Positions 40,243-50,384 are shown, numbered from the stretch's first letter. The stretch: 64,000 bases of DNA from Tenacibaculum sp. 190130A14a (GCF_964048965.1 NZ_OZ040189.1:558001-622000), one strand, 5' to 3'. The notes: generated by a model not told the origin, from the letters alone. Numbers and translations: made by a program.

Positions 40243-42666
40243 TTATTTTCGGATTAAAGAAAAATTGCCTTTTAAAACATTTCCATTTAACATTTCAGCT
40301 TTGTACCAATAATCATTAGAAGGCATTGGTTGTCCATTATAAGTTCCATCCCAACCAAGATCCAATTGATTTAATTCTACAAGTTTTGTTCCGAATCTGT
40401 TGTATATGGTTATTCTTTTTATTCCAAATTTATTATTGGTATTATTTGGCCAATAGTCATTGAGTGCATCATTATTTGGAGTAAAATAATTAGGGAATTC
40501 GGTTTGGTCAACAGGTTCTGGTTCTGAGCAATTCGAAGCGATTAATCGAAAAGTAGTTGTTTTAAAGCAATTAGGGTTTGCCTTATTAATAAGTTTAACC
40601 GTAATAACTTCTTCATTAGGAATGGAGTTGGTATAGTTGGTGGTTATTGGAATTTGATTATTGTTGTGATCATAAAAATCTACCACTAAATTACTTGTAG
40701 TGTTTAAAATATTTTCTTGATACTTTAAAAGATTGAATTCAGTAAACCCGTCATTATTATCATCGCAATTTTGAATGTTATCAATGGTTACATTTGGAAC
40801 TGAAGAAACAATTAATTTAAAGGATGTAGTGTTATAACAGCTCGGAGCATCTTTAGTAGAAACCTTTACAGTTATGATTTCTTCATTAGGAATTATATTA
40901 ATATATGCTTCAGGAAGCGGCTGCGGAATAGATGTACCGTTCCCATCAAGAAAATCTAAAACAAACTCACTGTTTTGATTTAATAACTCATTTGCTTTTT
41001 CTAATAAATTAAAACTAGCTTTATTATCGTTGTTATCATCACATGCTATAACGTCGGTTAAAGGAGTAATTGCTATGGAAGCGTTCGTAACGGTTAGATG
41101 AATTATTTTTACTTCGGTGCAATTAGCGTTGTTGGTTAACGTACAGGTATAAATTCCGGCATTTAGGTTGGTTATGTTTGAAAGTGTTGGATTTTGCAGA
41201 GTACTGGTAAAATTTTCTGGCCCTGACCATTTAAATGAATGACCAGAAGGTGCGGTGAGTTTTAAATCTTGACCTTCGCAAACGGTAATTCTCTCTAAGT
41301 TTGGAGGATTATAAGTAGAGGAAGATGTATTCTTAAATTTTAAAAACCAATAATCCCATTTTCCATTTGAGTTTTCAGTTTTATCTCCTGAAACATTTGA
41401 TGTTGACCACCCTCCTAAAACATAAGATTCATCTGGAGCTTGAATAACAGCCATTAATTGATCAGTATCTGTTCCTCCTAAGGTTTTTTCCCATTCAATT
41501 ATACCATCTTTATTAAGTTTAACCAACCAGTAATCTCTATCACCAACAGATTTTTCGGTTTTGTAAGCAGATATGTCAGAGGATGACATACTTCCTATAA
41601 TAATACCTTTGTCTTTAGTTTCTTGAATATTACCAACCCATTCAGTACTCTCTCCTCCAATGGTTTTGTCCCAAATAATATTTCCGTCATCATTAATTTT
41701 TACTAGCCAAACGTCAGTGGAAATACATATAGAATTTTCAGTTTTCTCTCCAGAAATGTTCGAAGCAGCATCACCTCCAATAATGTAGTTTCCATCAGAA
41801 GTTGGTATGATGGATTGCGCATAATCTCCATTATCACCTCCAATTGTTTTGTCCCAAATAATATTTCCTGAATCATCAATTTTTATAATCCAATAGTCTC
41901 CTCCGAAACCTCTAGAATTTTCAGATTTTTCTCCAGATATGTTTGACATAGAGGAAGCGGCTAATATATAACCACCGTTGTTGGCTTTTGTAAGGGATTT
42001 TAAATAGTCAATATCATTACCTCCAAACGTTTTTTGCCATTCAATATCTCCATTGGCATCTGTTTTAATAATCCAAACGTCATTTTTTCCTCTTGAATTT
42101 TCTGTTTTATCTCCTGAAATATCAGAATAAGATTCTCCACCCATTAAAAAGCCACCATCATCTGTTTCTATGATAGACCAAAGCCTGTCAATTCCATTAC
42201 CTCCGTAAGTTCGGTCCCAAATTATGTTTCTATTTGAATCGAGACGAACCACCCAGTAGTCAAAACTTCCTCTTGAGTTTTCAGATTTTTCTCCTGATAT
42301 ATTCGAGCTGCTATAACCACCAATAATGTAACCTCCATCTTTGGTTTGTTTTGTTTTAGTTGCTGTGTCGCTTGAATTACCTCCAATAGTTTTTTGCCAT
42401 AATATAGTTCCAGTACTATTGTCAATTTTGGTAATCCAAAAATCATTTATACCTCTTGAGTTTTCTGTTTTGTCTCCTGAAATATTGGATTGAGAATAAC
42501 CCCCTAAAATGTAATTGCCATCATTGGTGAGTTCAATTGAAGAAAGGTATTCATAATTAGATCCTCCTATTGTGTTTTGCCATACAATGCTTTGAGAGAA
42601 AACAGTGGTAAGATTGCACAATGTTAGTAGGAAGAATAGGCAATTTTTAATGCGATTGTTTCCCAT
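40243..42666 (-). CDS. T9SS type B sorted surface protein with seven repeats
   Basis: An 807-aa protein: signal peptide (to residue 25), seven tandem repeats of about 60 residues (26-449) of the form W-x-K-T-I-G-G...DGGYIxGGxSxSNISG-K-T-E-N-S-RG..DYWxxKxD, an Ig-like segment around 460-530 (CEGQDLKLTAPSG), two related domains rich in CDDNND (about 540-720), and a C-terminal type B sorting domain (NYFTPNNDALNDYW...ITIYNRFG...WDGTYNG). Type B proteins are secreted by the Bacteroidota T9SS and often need a PorP/SprF-like partner; none is next to this gene. Likely a cell-surface or released adhesin-like protein. Confidence 0.88.
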   Translation of the reverse strand: MGNNRIKNCLFFLLTLCNLTTVFSQSIVWQNTIGGSNYEYLSSIELTNDGNYILGGYSQSNISGDKTENSRGINDFWITKIDNSTGTILWQKTIGGNSSDTATKTKQTKDGGYIIGGYSSSNISGEKSENSRGSFDYWVVRLDSNRNIIWDRTYGGNGIDRLWSIIETDDGGFLMGGESYSDISGDKTENSRGKNDVWIIKTDANGDIEWQKTFGGNDIDYLKSLTKANNGGYILAASSMSNISGEKSENSRGFGGDYWIIKIDDSGNIIWDKTIGGDNGDYAQSIIPTSDGNYIIGGDAASNISGEKTENSICISTDVWLVKINDDGNIIWDKTIGGESTEWVGNIQETKDKGIIIGSMSSSDISAYKTEKSVGDRDYWLVKLNKDGIIEWEKTLGGTDTDQLMAVIQAPDESYVLGGWSTSNVSGDKTENSNGKWDYWFLKFKNTSSSTYNPPNLERITVCEGQDLKLTAPSGHSFKWSGPENFTSTLQNPTLSNITNLNAGIYTCTLTNNANCTEVKIIHLTVTNASIAITPLTDVIACDDNNDNKASFNLLEKANELLNQNSEFVLDFLDGNGTSIPQPLPEAYINIIPNEEIITVKVSTKDAPSCYNTTSFKLIVSSVPNVTIDNIQNCDDNNDGFTEFNLLKYQENILNTTSNLVVDFYDHNNNQIPITTNYTNSIPNEEVITVKLINKANPNCFKTTTFRLIASNCSEPEPVDQTEFPNYFTPNNDALNDYWPNNTNNKFGIKRITIYNRFGTKLVELNQLDLGWDGTYNGQPMPSNDYWYKAEMLNGNVLKGNFSLIRK
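41320..42591 (-). repeat. seven tandem ~180-bp coding repeats
   Basis: The DNA encoding the seven ~60-residue repeats of the T9SS protein. The block SNISGxKTENSRG is nearly constant in repeats 1-5 and changed in repeats 6 and 7 (SDISAYKTEKSVG, SNVSGDKTENSNG). The number of copies may vary between strains. Confidence 0.85.
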
Positions 42667-42871
42667 TTACTTTTTCATAAAATTTAGGACAAATATAAGT
42701 AAACAATTAAAAAATGATGAGTTAAAACAATAGTTCTGTTTTATATGAATTGGATGGTATGAGGGAGGTTGTAGAATCTTTTGTTGTAAAGCAGAAAGAT
42801 CAGGTTAAAGAATTGGAGTGTTTAAAATTATATCTTCTTTTTGTTTTTAATCATGGTATAAAAAGAAATAA

Positions 42872-42899
42872 AAAAGCAACCTCTGTAGAGATTGCTTTT
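42872..42899 (-). terminator. terminator downstream of obgE
   Basis: AAAAGCAA (42872-42879) pairs with TTGCTTTT (42892-42899), continued after a mismatch by CTC/GAG. On the minus strand it ends in a T-run. It lies 25 bases past the obgE stop. Confidence 0.75.
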
Positions 42900-42923
42900 A
42901 AAGTATTTTGAATTGGAGGGTAC

Positions 42924-43913
42924 TTAGTTTAACATCCCCCACAGTTTGTCTTTTAATTCCATTAAACCTTGTTGTGCTACAGAAGAGATAAATAAAGCTT
43001 GGATGCCTTCAGGTAAATCTTGTTTGATTTCTTCTTTTAATTCATCGTCTAACATGTCCGATTTAGAAATAGCTAATAAACGCTCTTTATCTAATAATTC
43101 TGGATTGTGTTTACGAAGTTCGTTTAATAGAATTTCGTATTCTTTCTTAATATCATCACTATCTGCAGGAACCAAGAATAGTAACAACGAATTACGTTCA
43201 ATATGACGTAAAAAGTAATGTCCTAATCCTTTTCCTTCAGAAGCTCCTTCGATAATTCCAGGAATATCTGCCATTACAAAACTTTGATGATTACGATATT
43301 CTACAATTCCTAAATTAGGTTTTAACGTAGTAAAAGCATAATCGGCAATCTTAGGTTTTGCAGCAGTTAAAACAGATAATAAAGTTGATTTTCCTGCATT
43401 TGGGAATCCTACCAAACCAACATCTGCTAAGATTTTTAATTCAATACGATACCATCCTTCTTTTCCTTCAATACCTGGTTGTGCATAACGTGGTGTTTGA
43501 TTGGTTGGAGATTTGAAGTGCCAGTTTCCTTTTCCTCCTTTTCCTCCTTCTAGTAAAATAACATCTTCATCGTGTTCTGTTACTTCAAAGAGAATTTCAT
43601 CTGTGTCTGCATCTCTAAAGATAGTTCCTAAAGGTACAGGAATTACAATATCTGCACCATCACTACCAGTACTTCTACTAGATCCTCCATCACCACCATG
43701 CTCTGCTTTAAAATGACGTTTGAATTTTAAATGGAAAAGAGTCCACATACTTTTATCTCCACGTACTACTACATGTCCTCCACGGCCACCATCTCCACCA
43801 TCAGGACCTCCTTTTGCTACAAACTTTTCACGGTGTAAGTGAGCAGAACCTCTACCTCCTTTACCAGAAGCCGCATGGATTTTAATATAATCGACAAAAT
43901 TTCCTTCAGTCAT
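42924..43913 (-). CDS. obgE: GTPase ObgE/CgtA
   Basis: A 329-aa essential GTPase that acts in 50S ribosome assembly and stress response. The glycine-rich Obg fold occupies residues 1-158 ([29 protein letters not shown]). The G domain follows with G1 GFPNAGKST (about 167-175), DIPGIIEGA, and SKSDMLD. The variable C-terminal domain of some Obg proteins is absent, usual for Bacteroidota. It lies downstream of the hpt-adk gene on the same strand. Confidence 0.95.
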   Translation of the reverse strand: MTEGNFVDYIKIHAASGKGGRGSAHLHREKFVAKGGPDGGDGGRGGHVVVRGDKSMWTLFHLKFKRHFKAEHGGDGGSSRSTGSDGADIVIPVPLGTIFRDADTDEILFEVTEHDEDVILLEGGKGGKGNWHFKSPTNQTPRYAQPGIEGKEGWYRIELKILADVGLVGFPNAGKSTLLSVLTAAKPKIADYAFTTLKPNLGIVEYRNHQSFVMADIPGIIEGASEGKGLGHYFLRHIERNSLLLFLVPADSDDIKKEYEILLNELRKHNPELLDKERLLAISKSDMLDDELKEEIKQDLPEGIQALFISSVAQQGLMELKDKLWGMLN

Positions 43914-43989
43914 TTTCTTTTAATTTAAAGCTCATAAAAATAAGCTTAGTTGTTATGGTAAAACTCTCGTGTTAATGGGAGTTTATAAT

Positions 43990-45126
43990 TTATAATTCAT
44001 CAAATACGTCTGATAAACGATTGGTGATATCTTCAATACTACCTACTCCGTCAACTCCAAAGTAATTGTTTTGAGCTTGGTAGAAATCTTTTAAAATTGC
44101 TGTTTTAGTATTGTATTCGTTAAAACGGTTTCTAATTTTTTCTTCATCAGTATCGTCAGAACGTCCACTAGTTTTTCCTCTTTCTAAAATACGAGCTACT
44201 AATAAATCTTCTGGCACTTCTAAAGCTACCATTCCATTAATACGCTCTCCTTTTTCAGCTAAGAAAGTATCTAAAGCTGCCGCTTGAGATTCTGTACGAG
44301 GAAAACCGTCAAAGATAAACCCAGCTACTCCTTCGTTTTTGTTTACTTCAGCTTTTAGCATGTTAATAGTTACTTCGTCTGGTACTAAATCTCCAGCATC
44401 GATGTATGTCTTTGCTAAAAGTCCTAATTCAGTTTCATTTTTTATATTATAACGGAATACATCTCCAGTTGAAATATGTACTAAGTTGTACTTATCTTTT
44501 AAAATTTCAGCTTGGGTTCCTTTTCCGGCACCAGGAGGGCCAAATAATACAATATTCTTCATTTTGGGTTGTGATGTTAATTGATAAATAGCGGGTAAAT
44601 TTCTTCCGTAACCGTCATAGTCTAAACCATAACCTACAATAAACTTGTCTTCAATACTCTTTCCAACATAGTTAATGTTCAGCTCTTTTTTATACACATC
44701 TGGTTTAAAGAACAAACTCACTATTTTAAGTTCTTTTACGTTTTGACTTTTAAAAATTTCGTAGATTTCTTGCAATGTCGTACCAGTATCTATGATGTCT
44801 TCTAAGATAATTACTGTACGTCCTGCTAAATCTTCATTAATACCAATTAGTTTCTTTACTTTATCAGAAGAACTCGTTCCTTCATAAGAAGCTAACTTTA
44901 CAAAGCTCATTTCACAGGCACCTTTGTACTCTCGTAAAAAGTCTGCAGCAAATACAAAACAACCATTTAAAATACCCACAAAAAAAGGTATTTCATCTTT
45001 AGGTAAATCGTTTTGAACTTGTTGTGCTAGGGATTTTACTATGGTAGAGATTTCACTTTCAGAAAGGAACTCTTTAAAGTACAGGTCGTGGAGTTTTGTA
45101 ATTTTCATCTGATTTTCAAAATGCAA
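43990..45126 (-). CDS. fused hypoxanthine phosphoribosyltransferase-adenylate kinase
   Basis: A 378-aa two-domain protein. Residues about 8-187 are a purine phosphoribosyltransferase (PRPP loop VIILEDIIDTGTTL, 105-118; also FFVGILNGCFVFA). Residues 189-378 are a complete adenylate kinase (P-loop GPPGAGKGTQ, 196-205; DGFPRT; ERGKTSGRSDD lid). The first half salvages hypoxanthine to IMP, the second interconverts AMP/ATP/ADP. The joint is only about 4 residues and the adenylate kinase half starts with a Met (189), so a separate shorter product from an internal start is possible. It is upstream of obgE. Confidence 0.92.
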   Translation of the reverse strand: MHFENQMKITKLHDLYFKEFLSESEISTIVKSLAQQVQNDLPKDEIPFFVGILNGCFVFAADFLREYKGACEMSFVKLASYEGTSSSDKVKKLIGINEDLAGRTVIILEDIIDTGTTLQEIYEIFKSQNVKELKIVSLFFKPDVYKKELNINYVGKSIEDKFIVGYGLDYDGYGRNLPAIYQLTSQPKMKNIVLFGPPGAGKGTQAEILKDKYNLVHISTGDVFRYNIKNETELGLLAKTYIDAGDLVPDEVTINMLKAEVNKNEGVAGFIFDGFPRTESQAAALDTFLAEKGERINGMVALEVPEDLLVARILERGKTSGRSDDTDEEKIRNRFNEYNTKTAILKDFYQAQNNYFGVDGVGSIEDITNRLSDVFDEL

Positions 45127-45152
45127 AGATAACTTGTTGTTATGAAATGAAA

Positions 45153-45183
45153 AAACCGTTTTGAATTATATTCAAAACGGTTT
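45153..45183 (-). terminator. terminator downstream of secDF
   Basis: A perfect 14-bp inverted repeat (45153-45166 with 45170-45183; core CCGTTTTGAAT) with a 3-base loop and a T-run on the minus strand. It lies 20 bases beyond the secDF stop and isolates it from hpt-adk. Confidence 0.85.
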
Positions 45184-45202
45184 AAATACCTATAAATAAG
45201 GT

Positions 45203-48200
45203 TTATTCTTTATCTTCTTTCTTCGTAGTATCAAACATAACTGGAGTAGCTACAAATAAAGATGAATATGTACCTACTGCAACCCCTACGATTAATGCGA
45301 ACATAAATCCTTTAATACTATCTCCTCCGAAGAAGAAAATAGCTAACATTACTAATAATGTTGTTAAAGAGGTGTTGATTGTTCTACCTAAAGTACTGCT
45401 TAATGCTTTGTCTACTAAACTAGCACTAAACGATTTGCTGTTACCAGCGTACTCACGAATTCTATCGAAAATTACCACGGTATCATTCAGCGAGTATCCA
45501 ACTACCGTTAAGATGGCTGCGATAAATGATTGTCCAATTTCCATATCGAAAGGCATTACTTTGTATAATAAAGAGAATACTCCTAATACCACTAATACAT
45601 CGTGGAATACTGCTGCTACTGCACCAATAGAGAAAGACATTTTTCTAAATCTTAATAAGATGTATAAGAATACTACGATTAACGATCCTAATACTGCCCA
45701 AATAGCGGCTTGTTTAATATCATCTGCAATAGTAGGTTCTACTTTCATATAACTCATAATTCCATTTCCAGCTTTTTCAAAACCTGGCTTAAAGTTTTCA
45801 TAAGTAGTATCTCCTAAATATTGCTTTAATCCGTTATATAATGCAGTTTGTACTTCATTATCAACTTCTTTACTTTCTTCGTCAATTCTAAACGCAGTGG
45901 TAATTTTTAATTGGTTATCTGAACCAAAAGTTTTAACCTCAGGAGCATTGTTTCCAAAAGCAGCTTTTAAGTTAGCAGCAACTTCATTCGCTTTCATTGG
46001 TTGATCAAAACGAACTACATAAGAACGACCTCCTTTAAAGTCAACTCCTTGCTTTAATCCTAACGTTAACATAGAAACTAATCCTACTGCGATAAAGAAT
46101 CCAGATACGATATAAGCTAACTTACGTTTCTTTAAGAACTCGATGTTAATATTCTTAAACCAGTTTTTAGAGAAGTTTGTATTGAATGGTAAAGCAGAAC
46201 CTTTTTCTACAGCACCGTCAATAAATAAACGTGTAATAAAAACAGCTGTAAATAATGAAGTAGCAATACCAATCATTAATGTTAAAGCGAAACCTTTAAT
46301 AGGCCCTGTTCCAAATACATATAAGATAACCCCTGTTAATAAGGTAGTAATGTTTGCATCAATAATTGCAGATAATGCTCCTTTGATACTAAATCCTTCA
46401 TCAACTGCTTCTCCTAAGCTTTTTCCTCCGCCTAATGCTTCTTTAATTCTTTCGAAGATAATTACGTTTGCATCTACAGACATACCAATTGTTAAGATAA
46501 TACCTGCAATACCTGGTAATGTTAATACCGAGTTGAATGATGCTAAAATTCCGAAAATAAATAAGATGTTTACCACTAAAGCAACGTTTGCATATAAACC
46601 TGCTTTACCGTAGTATAAGAACATCCATACTAATACTAAGATGATAGCTAATCCGAACGACCATAAACTTGCGTTGATAGACTCTTGTCCTAAAGAAGGT
46701 CCAACAACCTCTGCTTGAATCATACGAGCTGGAGCTGGTAATTTACCTGCTTTTAATACTGTTGCAATATCTTTAGCTTCGTTAACAGTCATTAACCCTC
46801 CAGAAATCTGAGTACTACCATTTAAAATAGGTTCGTTTACAGATGGAGCAGTATAAACATAATCATCTAATACAACTGCTACGAATTTTCCAGCATTTTC
46901 AGTACTCATTTTAGCCCACTTCTTTGTTCCGTTACTGTTCATTAACATAGAAACTACTGGCTCAGATGGTCTTGTTGGGTGGAAATCTTGACGCGCATCA
47001 GCAATTACATCACCATCAATAGGTGCTTTATCTTTTCTGTTAGATTTGATAGCATATAACTTAAGCATTTCAAATAACTCAACATCTTGGTTTTGCGCAT
47101 TTCTTTCTGGAGTAAAAGGCTTGTAATCCCATAAGAACTTCGCATAACGTAAGTTGTTTGGTAATAAAGCTCTAATGTCTTTATTTTTTAATAAGCTGTT
47201 TACTTTTGCAGTATCTGCAACCCTAGCATATCCAACTGTAGAACTTACTTGTTGAAGATTTGGTTGTAAATATGTAAATAACATTTTTTGCTCTGCTGCA
47301 TCTTTAGATTCATCAGATTCACCTAATAAATCGTCAATACTATCTGCCTTTGTAGAGTCTTTTGCTTCTGTAGCTTCTTCAGCAGCGTCATCCTTTAATA
47401 ATTCAATAGACTTTGCATTTGCTACTTGGAAGAACTGTACTAAGTCAGCATTTGTAAATACTTCCCAGAACTGTAATTCTGCAGTACTTTGTAATAAGTT
47501 CTCTACACGATCAATATCTTTTGCTCCTGGTAATTCTACTTGAATTCTACCTGAAGTTCCAATTCTTTGAATGTTTGGTTGAACTACCCCGAATTTATCA
47601 ATACGGCTACGTAATACTTCAAAAGCAGTGTTGATAGAAGAGTTGATTTCTTCTTGTAAAGTCGATTTAACCTGCTCATTTGTTTTGTTGAAGTCTATTT
47701 TTTCACGTAAAGCTTTTGTTCCGAAAATGCTAGGGTCACTTAATTTAATACTTCCTTTGCTTGCTTTTTCGAACTCACTGTAGAATAAATCTAAGTAATT
47801 CTCTTGACTGTCTTTTTGTGCTTCATCAGCTTTCGCTAAAGCTTCTTTAAACACAGTGTTTTGAGAATCGTTAGACAATCCTATTAAGATGTCTTTTACA
47901 GAAACCTGTAAAATTGCATTAATACCCCCTTTTAAATCAAGACCAAGGTTCATTTCTTTCTCCCTGATGTCGTTGTAAGAGTACTGTGCAAATCCTAAGT
48001 TTACTACCTCTTTGTTGGCAACACTGTCTAAATATTTTCTTTCAAATCTAGCTAATGTTCTACCATCATTGTCTGGTACATTCTTTTTTGCGTATGCCTT
48101 GGCACTGTCTTCTACCTTGTTGGCGAAAAACGTGAAAGACAACTGATAAATACTTACTAAACCGAATAGAATAGCAAATAATTTAATTAATCCTTTGTTT

Positions 48201-48205
48201 TGCAT
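45203..48205 (-). CDS. secDF: protein translocase SecDF (fused)
   Basis: A 1000-aa RND-type protein combining SecD and SecF, which use the proton gradient to pull exported proteins through SecYEG. It has an N-terminal helix, a large periplasmic P1 domain (about 40-500) with an Asp/Glu/Lys-rich insert near 270-300 (EEATEAKDSTKADS), six SecD helices (about 510-680; GIAGIILTIGMSVDANVIIFERIKE), a short link, and SecF with its own six helices (DTVVIFDRIREY). The fusion is normal in Bacteroidota. Confidence 0.95.
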   Translation of the reverse strand: MQNKGLIKLFAILFGLVSIYQLSFTFFANKVEDSAKAYAKKNVPDNDGRTLARFERKYLDSVANKEVVNLGFAQYSYNDIREKEMNLGLDLKGGINAILQVSVKDILIGLSNDSQNTVFKEALAKADEAQKDSQENYLDLFYSEFEKASKGSIKLSDPSIFGTKALREKIDFNKTNEQVKSTLQEEINSSINTAFEVLRSRIDKFGVVQPNIQRIGTSGRIQVELPGAKDIDRVENLLQSTAELQFWEVFTNADLVQFFQVANAKSIELLKDDAAEEATEAKDSTKADSIDDLLGESDESKDAAEQKMLFTYLQPNLQQVSSTVGYARVADTAKVNSLLKNKDIRALLPNNLRYAKFLWDYKPFTPERNAQNQDVELFEMLKLYAIKSNRKDKAPIDGDVIADARQDFHPTRPSEPVVSMLMNSNGTKKWAKMSTENAGKFVAVVLDDYVYTAPSVNEPILNGSTQISGGLMTVNEAKDIATVLKAGKLPAPARMIQAEVVGPSLGQESINASLWSFGLAIILVLVWMFLYYGKAGLYANVALVVNILFIFGILASFNSVLTLPGIAGIILTIGMSVDANVIIFERIKEALGGGKSLGEAVDEGFSIKGALSAIIDANITTLLTGVILYVFGTGPIKGFALTLMIGIATSLFTAVFITRLFIDGAVEKGSALPFNTNFSKNWFKNINIEFLKKRKLAYIVSGFFIAVGLVSMLTLGLKQGVDFKGGRSYVVRFDQPMKANEVAANLKAAFGNNAPEVKTFGSDNQLKITTAFRIDEESKEVDNEVQTALYNGLKQYLGDTTYENFKPGFEKAGNGIMSYMKVEPTIADDIKQAAIWAVLGSLIVVFLYILLRFRKMSFSIGAVAAVFHDVLVVLGVFSLLYKVMPFDMEIGQSFIAAILTVVGYSLNDTVVIFDRIREYAGNSKSFSASLVDKALSSTLGRTINTSLTTLLVMLAIFFFGGDSIKGFMFALIVGVAVGTYSSLFVATPVMFDTTKKEDKE

Positions 48206-48244
48206 TGTAAATAATTTAAATCGACTTTATTTTTAAAAAACGTG

Positions 48245-48252
48245 CAAATATA
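48245..48252 (-). promoter_or_regulatory. TAnnTTTG box for secDF
   Basis: On the minus strand TATATTTG lies 39 bases before the secDF start codon. The -33 element is not evident. Confidence 0.45.
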
Positions 48253-48412
48253 GGGTTTCAGCTAAAGAAAAGCGAATTCTTTTAACATATTTATCTCTTT
48301 CCTACAGAATTATGCAATTTTTAATAACAAATGGTCAAAATCATGGCAATTATATTGCGTATATTTACCTGCTTTTTTTTACAATAAAACAAACAATTTA
48401 AAAAGGATATTC

Positions 48413-50089
48413 ATGGCACATTTAACAGATATAGAAATTGCCCAAGCGAAAGAATTAAAACATATAAAATACGTTGCTCAAAAATTAAGTATTGCTGAAG
48501 ATGATCTTGAAATGTATGGTAAGTACAAAGCAAAATTACCTTTAGATTTAATTGATGAAGATAAAGTTAAAGAAAACAATCTAGTTTTGGTAACTGCGTT
48601 AACACCAACACCAGCTGGAGAAGGAAAAACAACAGTTTCTATCGGATTAACAGAAGGATTGAATAAAGTAGGTAAGCAAGCTACAGTAGTATTGCGTGAA
48701 CCTTCTTTAGGACCTGTTTTTGGTATCAAAGGTGGAGCTGCTGGTGGAGGATATTCGCAGGTAGTACCAATGGAGGATATCAATTTGCACTTTACAGGAG
48801 ATTTTAATGCAGTTGAAAAGGCCAATAATTTACTGTCTGCTTTGATAGATAACAACCTACAGAGCAAAGAGAATAATTTGAATATTGATCCACGTACCAT
48901 ATTATGGAAGCGTGTAATTGACATGAACGATCGTTCGTTGCGTCAAATAACCATCGGATTAGGAGGTACAGCCAATGGAATTCCGCGTGAAGATGGATTC
49001 AATATTACACCTGCCTCTGAGGTAATGGCGATTTTATGTATGGCGACTTCTTTTGATAATTTAAAAGAACGTTTAGGAAATATCTTTATCGGATTTACTT
49101 TTGATAAGAAACCAGTTTTTGCACGTGATTTAAAAGCACAAGATGCCATGGCTATTTTATTAAAAGACGCTATCAAACCAAACTTAGTACAAACCTTAGA
49201 AGAGAACCCTGCGATTATTCATGGAGGACCTTTTGCAAACATTGCACAAGGAACCAATACGATTATTGCTACAAAAATGGGATTGTCTTTATCTAATTAT
49301 GTTGTTACAGAAGCTGGATTTGGAGCCGATTTAGGTGCAGAGAAGTTTTTAAATATCAAATCACAATATGCAGGATTGAATCCGAAGGCTGTGGTATTAG
49401 TTGCAACGATTAGAGCTCTACGTCATCATGGAGGATCTCCAAAAGAGGAATACAATACACCAAGTTTAGCACGTGTGCAAGAAGGATTTAAAAACCTAGA
49501 AAAGCACATTGAGAACATTCGAAAGTATGCTATTGAGCCTGTAGTAGCGATCAATTCATTTATTTCTGATTCTGAAGAAGAAGTAAACTTTGTAATTGAT
49601 GCTTGTGCAAACCTAGGAGTAAAAGCAGTAGTATCTCGTGGATGGGCAAAAGGAGGTGAAGGAACCAAAGAATTGGCAAATGCGGTGGTAGATGTAGTTG
49701 AAAACAAAGCGACGCAGTTTAAGCCGTTGTATGCATGGGAGAGCCCAGTAAAAGAAAAGATTGAAACTATTGCCAAAGAAATTTACGGAGCATTAAACGT
49801 AGAATACAGTAAAAAAGCACAATTAAACTTACGTAGAATAGACCGATTAGGATTTAATGATTTTGCGGTTTGTATGGCGAAAACACAAAAATCTTTTTCA
49901 GATAATGATAAGTTAATCGGAAGACCAGAAGGATTTACAGTAACGGTAAGAGAAATTGAAATTGCTGCAGGAGCACAGTTTATCATTCCTATTTTAGGAA
50001 AAATGATGCGTATGCCGGGGTTACCAGCAAAACCTGCTTCTGAAAACATGACCATTGATAACAAAGGAGTTATTTCTGGATTGTCTTAA
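48413..50089 (+). CDS. fhs: formate-tetrahydrofolate ligase
   Basis: A 558-aa enzyme that makes 10-formyltetrahydrofolate from formate, ATP and tetrahydrofolate for one-carbon metabolism. The ATP-binding loop is TPTPAGEGKTTVSIGL (about residues 65-80), with GIKGGAAGGGYSQVVPMEDINLHFTGD further on and the C-terminal PGLPAKPASENMTID. Full length for the family. A strong terminator follows, so the gene is a single unit and the last chromosomal gene before the integrated element. Confidence 0.95.
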   Translation: MAHLTDIEIAQAKELKHIKYVAQKLSIAEDDLEMYGKYKAKLPLDLIDEDKVKENNLVLVTALTPTPAGEGKTTVSIGLTEGLNKVGKQATVVLREPSLGPVFGIKGGAAGGGYSQVVPMEDINLHFTGDFNAVEKANNLLSALIDNNLQSKENNLNIDPRTILWKRVIDMNDRSLRQITIGLGGTANGIPREDGFNITPASEVMAILCMATSFDNLKERLGNIFIGFTFDKKPVFARDLKAQDAMAILLKDAIKPNLVQTLEENPAIIHGGPFANIAQGTNTIIATKMGLSLSNYVVTEAGFGADLGAEKFLNIKSQYAGLNPKAVVLVATIRALRHHGGSPKEEYNTPSLARVQEGFKNLEKHIENIRKYAIEPVVAINSFISDSEEEVNFVIDACANLGVKAVVSRGWAKGGEGTKELANAVVDVVENKATQFKPLYAWESPVKEKIETIAKEIYGALNVEYSKKAQLNLRRIDRLGFNDFAVCMAKTQKSFSDNDKLIGRPEGFTVTVREIEIAAGAQFIIPILGKMMRMPGLPAKPASENMTIDNKGVISGLS

Positions 50090-50112
50090 GAAACAATAAC
50101 ATTTATAAATTT

Positions 50113-50142
50113 AAAAACCAGCATATTTGTGCTGGTTTTTTT
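50113..50142 (+). terminator. terminator of fhs
   Basis: AAAAACCAGCA (50113-50123) pairs with TGCTGGTTTTT (50130-50140), followed by further T residues. Confidence 0.88.
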
Positions 50143-50201
50143 ATGTTTTAAGGAATGAGATTTAGGGTAAGTGTTTTGTTAAGAGATATATAAAAACAAA
50201 A

Positions 50202-50226
50202 AAGCCTCACAAAAAGTGAAGCTTTA
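50202..50226 (-). terminator. old tRNA terminator, displaced by integration
   Basis: On the minus strand AAGCTTCAC (50224-50216) pairs with GTGAGGCTT (50210-50202) with one G-U pair, then a T-run. It sits directly behind the 14-base tRNA 3'-end copy at 50230, as the terminator of the uninterrupted tRNA gene would. No tRNA now uses it. Region 50143-50201 shows nothing else. Confidence 0.7.
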
Positions 50227-50229
50227 AAG

Positions 50230-50243
50230 GTGGTCCCACATGG
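50230..50243. repeat. att site, left (displaced tRNA 3' end)
   Basis: GTGGTCCCACATGG is identical to 60065-60078, where it forms the 3' end of an intact tRNA gene. Bases outside the 14 differ on both sides. This is the left boundary of the integrated element; the integrase gene starts 187 bases inside it. The stretch between (50244-50384) holds no gene and no repeat that I can see. Confidence 0.85.
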
Positions 50244-50384
50244 ACTAAGTGTTTTTAATCTTGATTGAACATTGTTGCTCTTAATTCGTTATTATACCTG
50301 TTGTTTTTGTTGACTTTATAGATTTTACAAGTATAATAATAATTATTGATATTTATAATTGTATGGCTTAAGTTGTATCTTTTG

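Noticed and set aside
40243..42666. CRISPR-like array in the repeat region
   Set aside because: The repeats are about 180 bp, in frame and encode a conserved protein motif; there are no short repeats with unique spacers anywhere in the window.
43990..45126. Frameshift or missed stop joining hpt and adk
   Set aside because: The frame is continuous, both domains are complete and the junction is clean, so a true fusion is the simpler reading.
50230..50243. A second, partial tRNA gene at the left end of the element
   Set aside because: Only 14 bases match and no further tRNA arms follow; it is the displaced 3' end left by integration.
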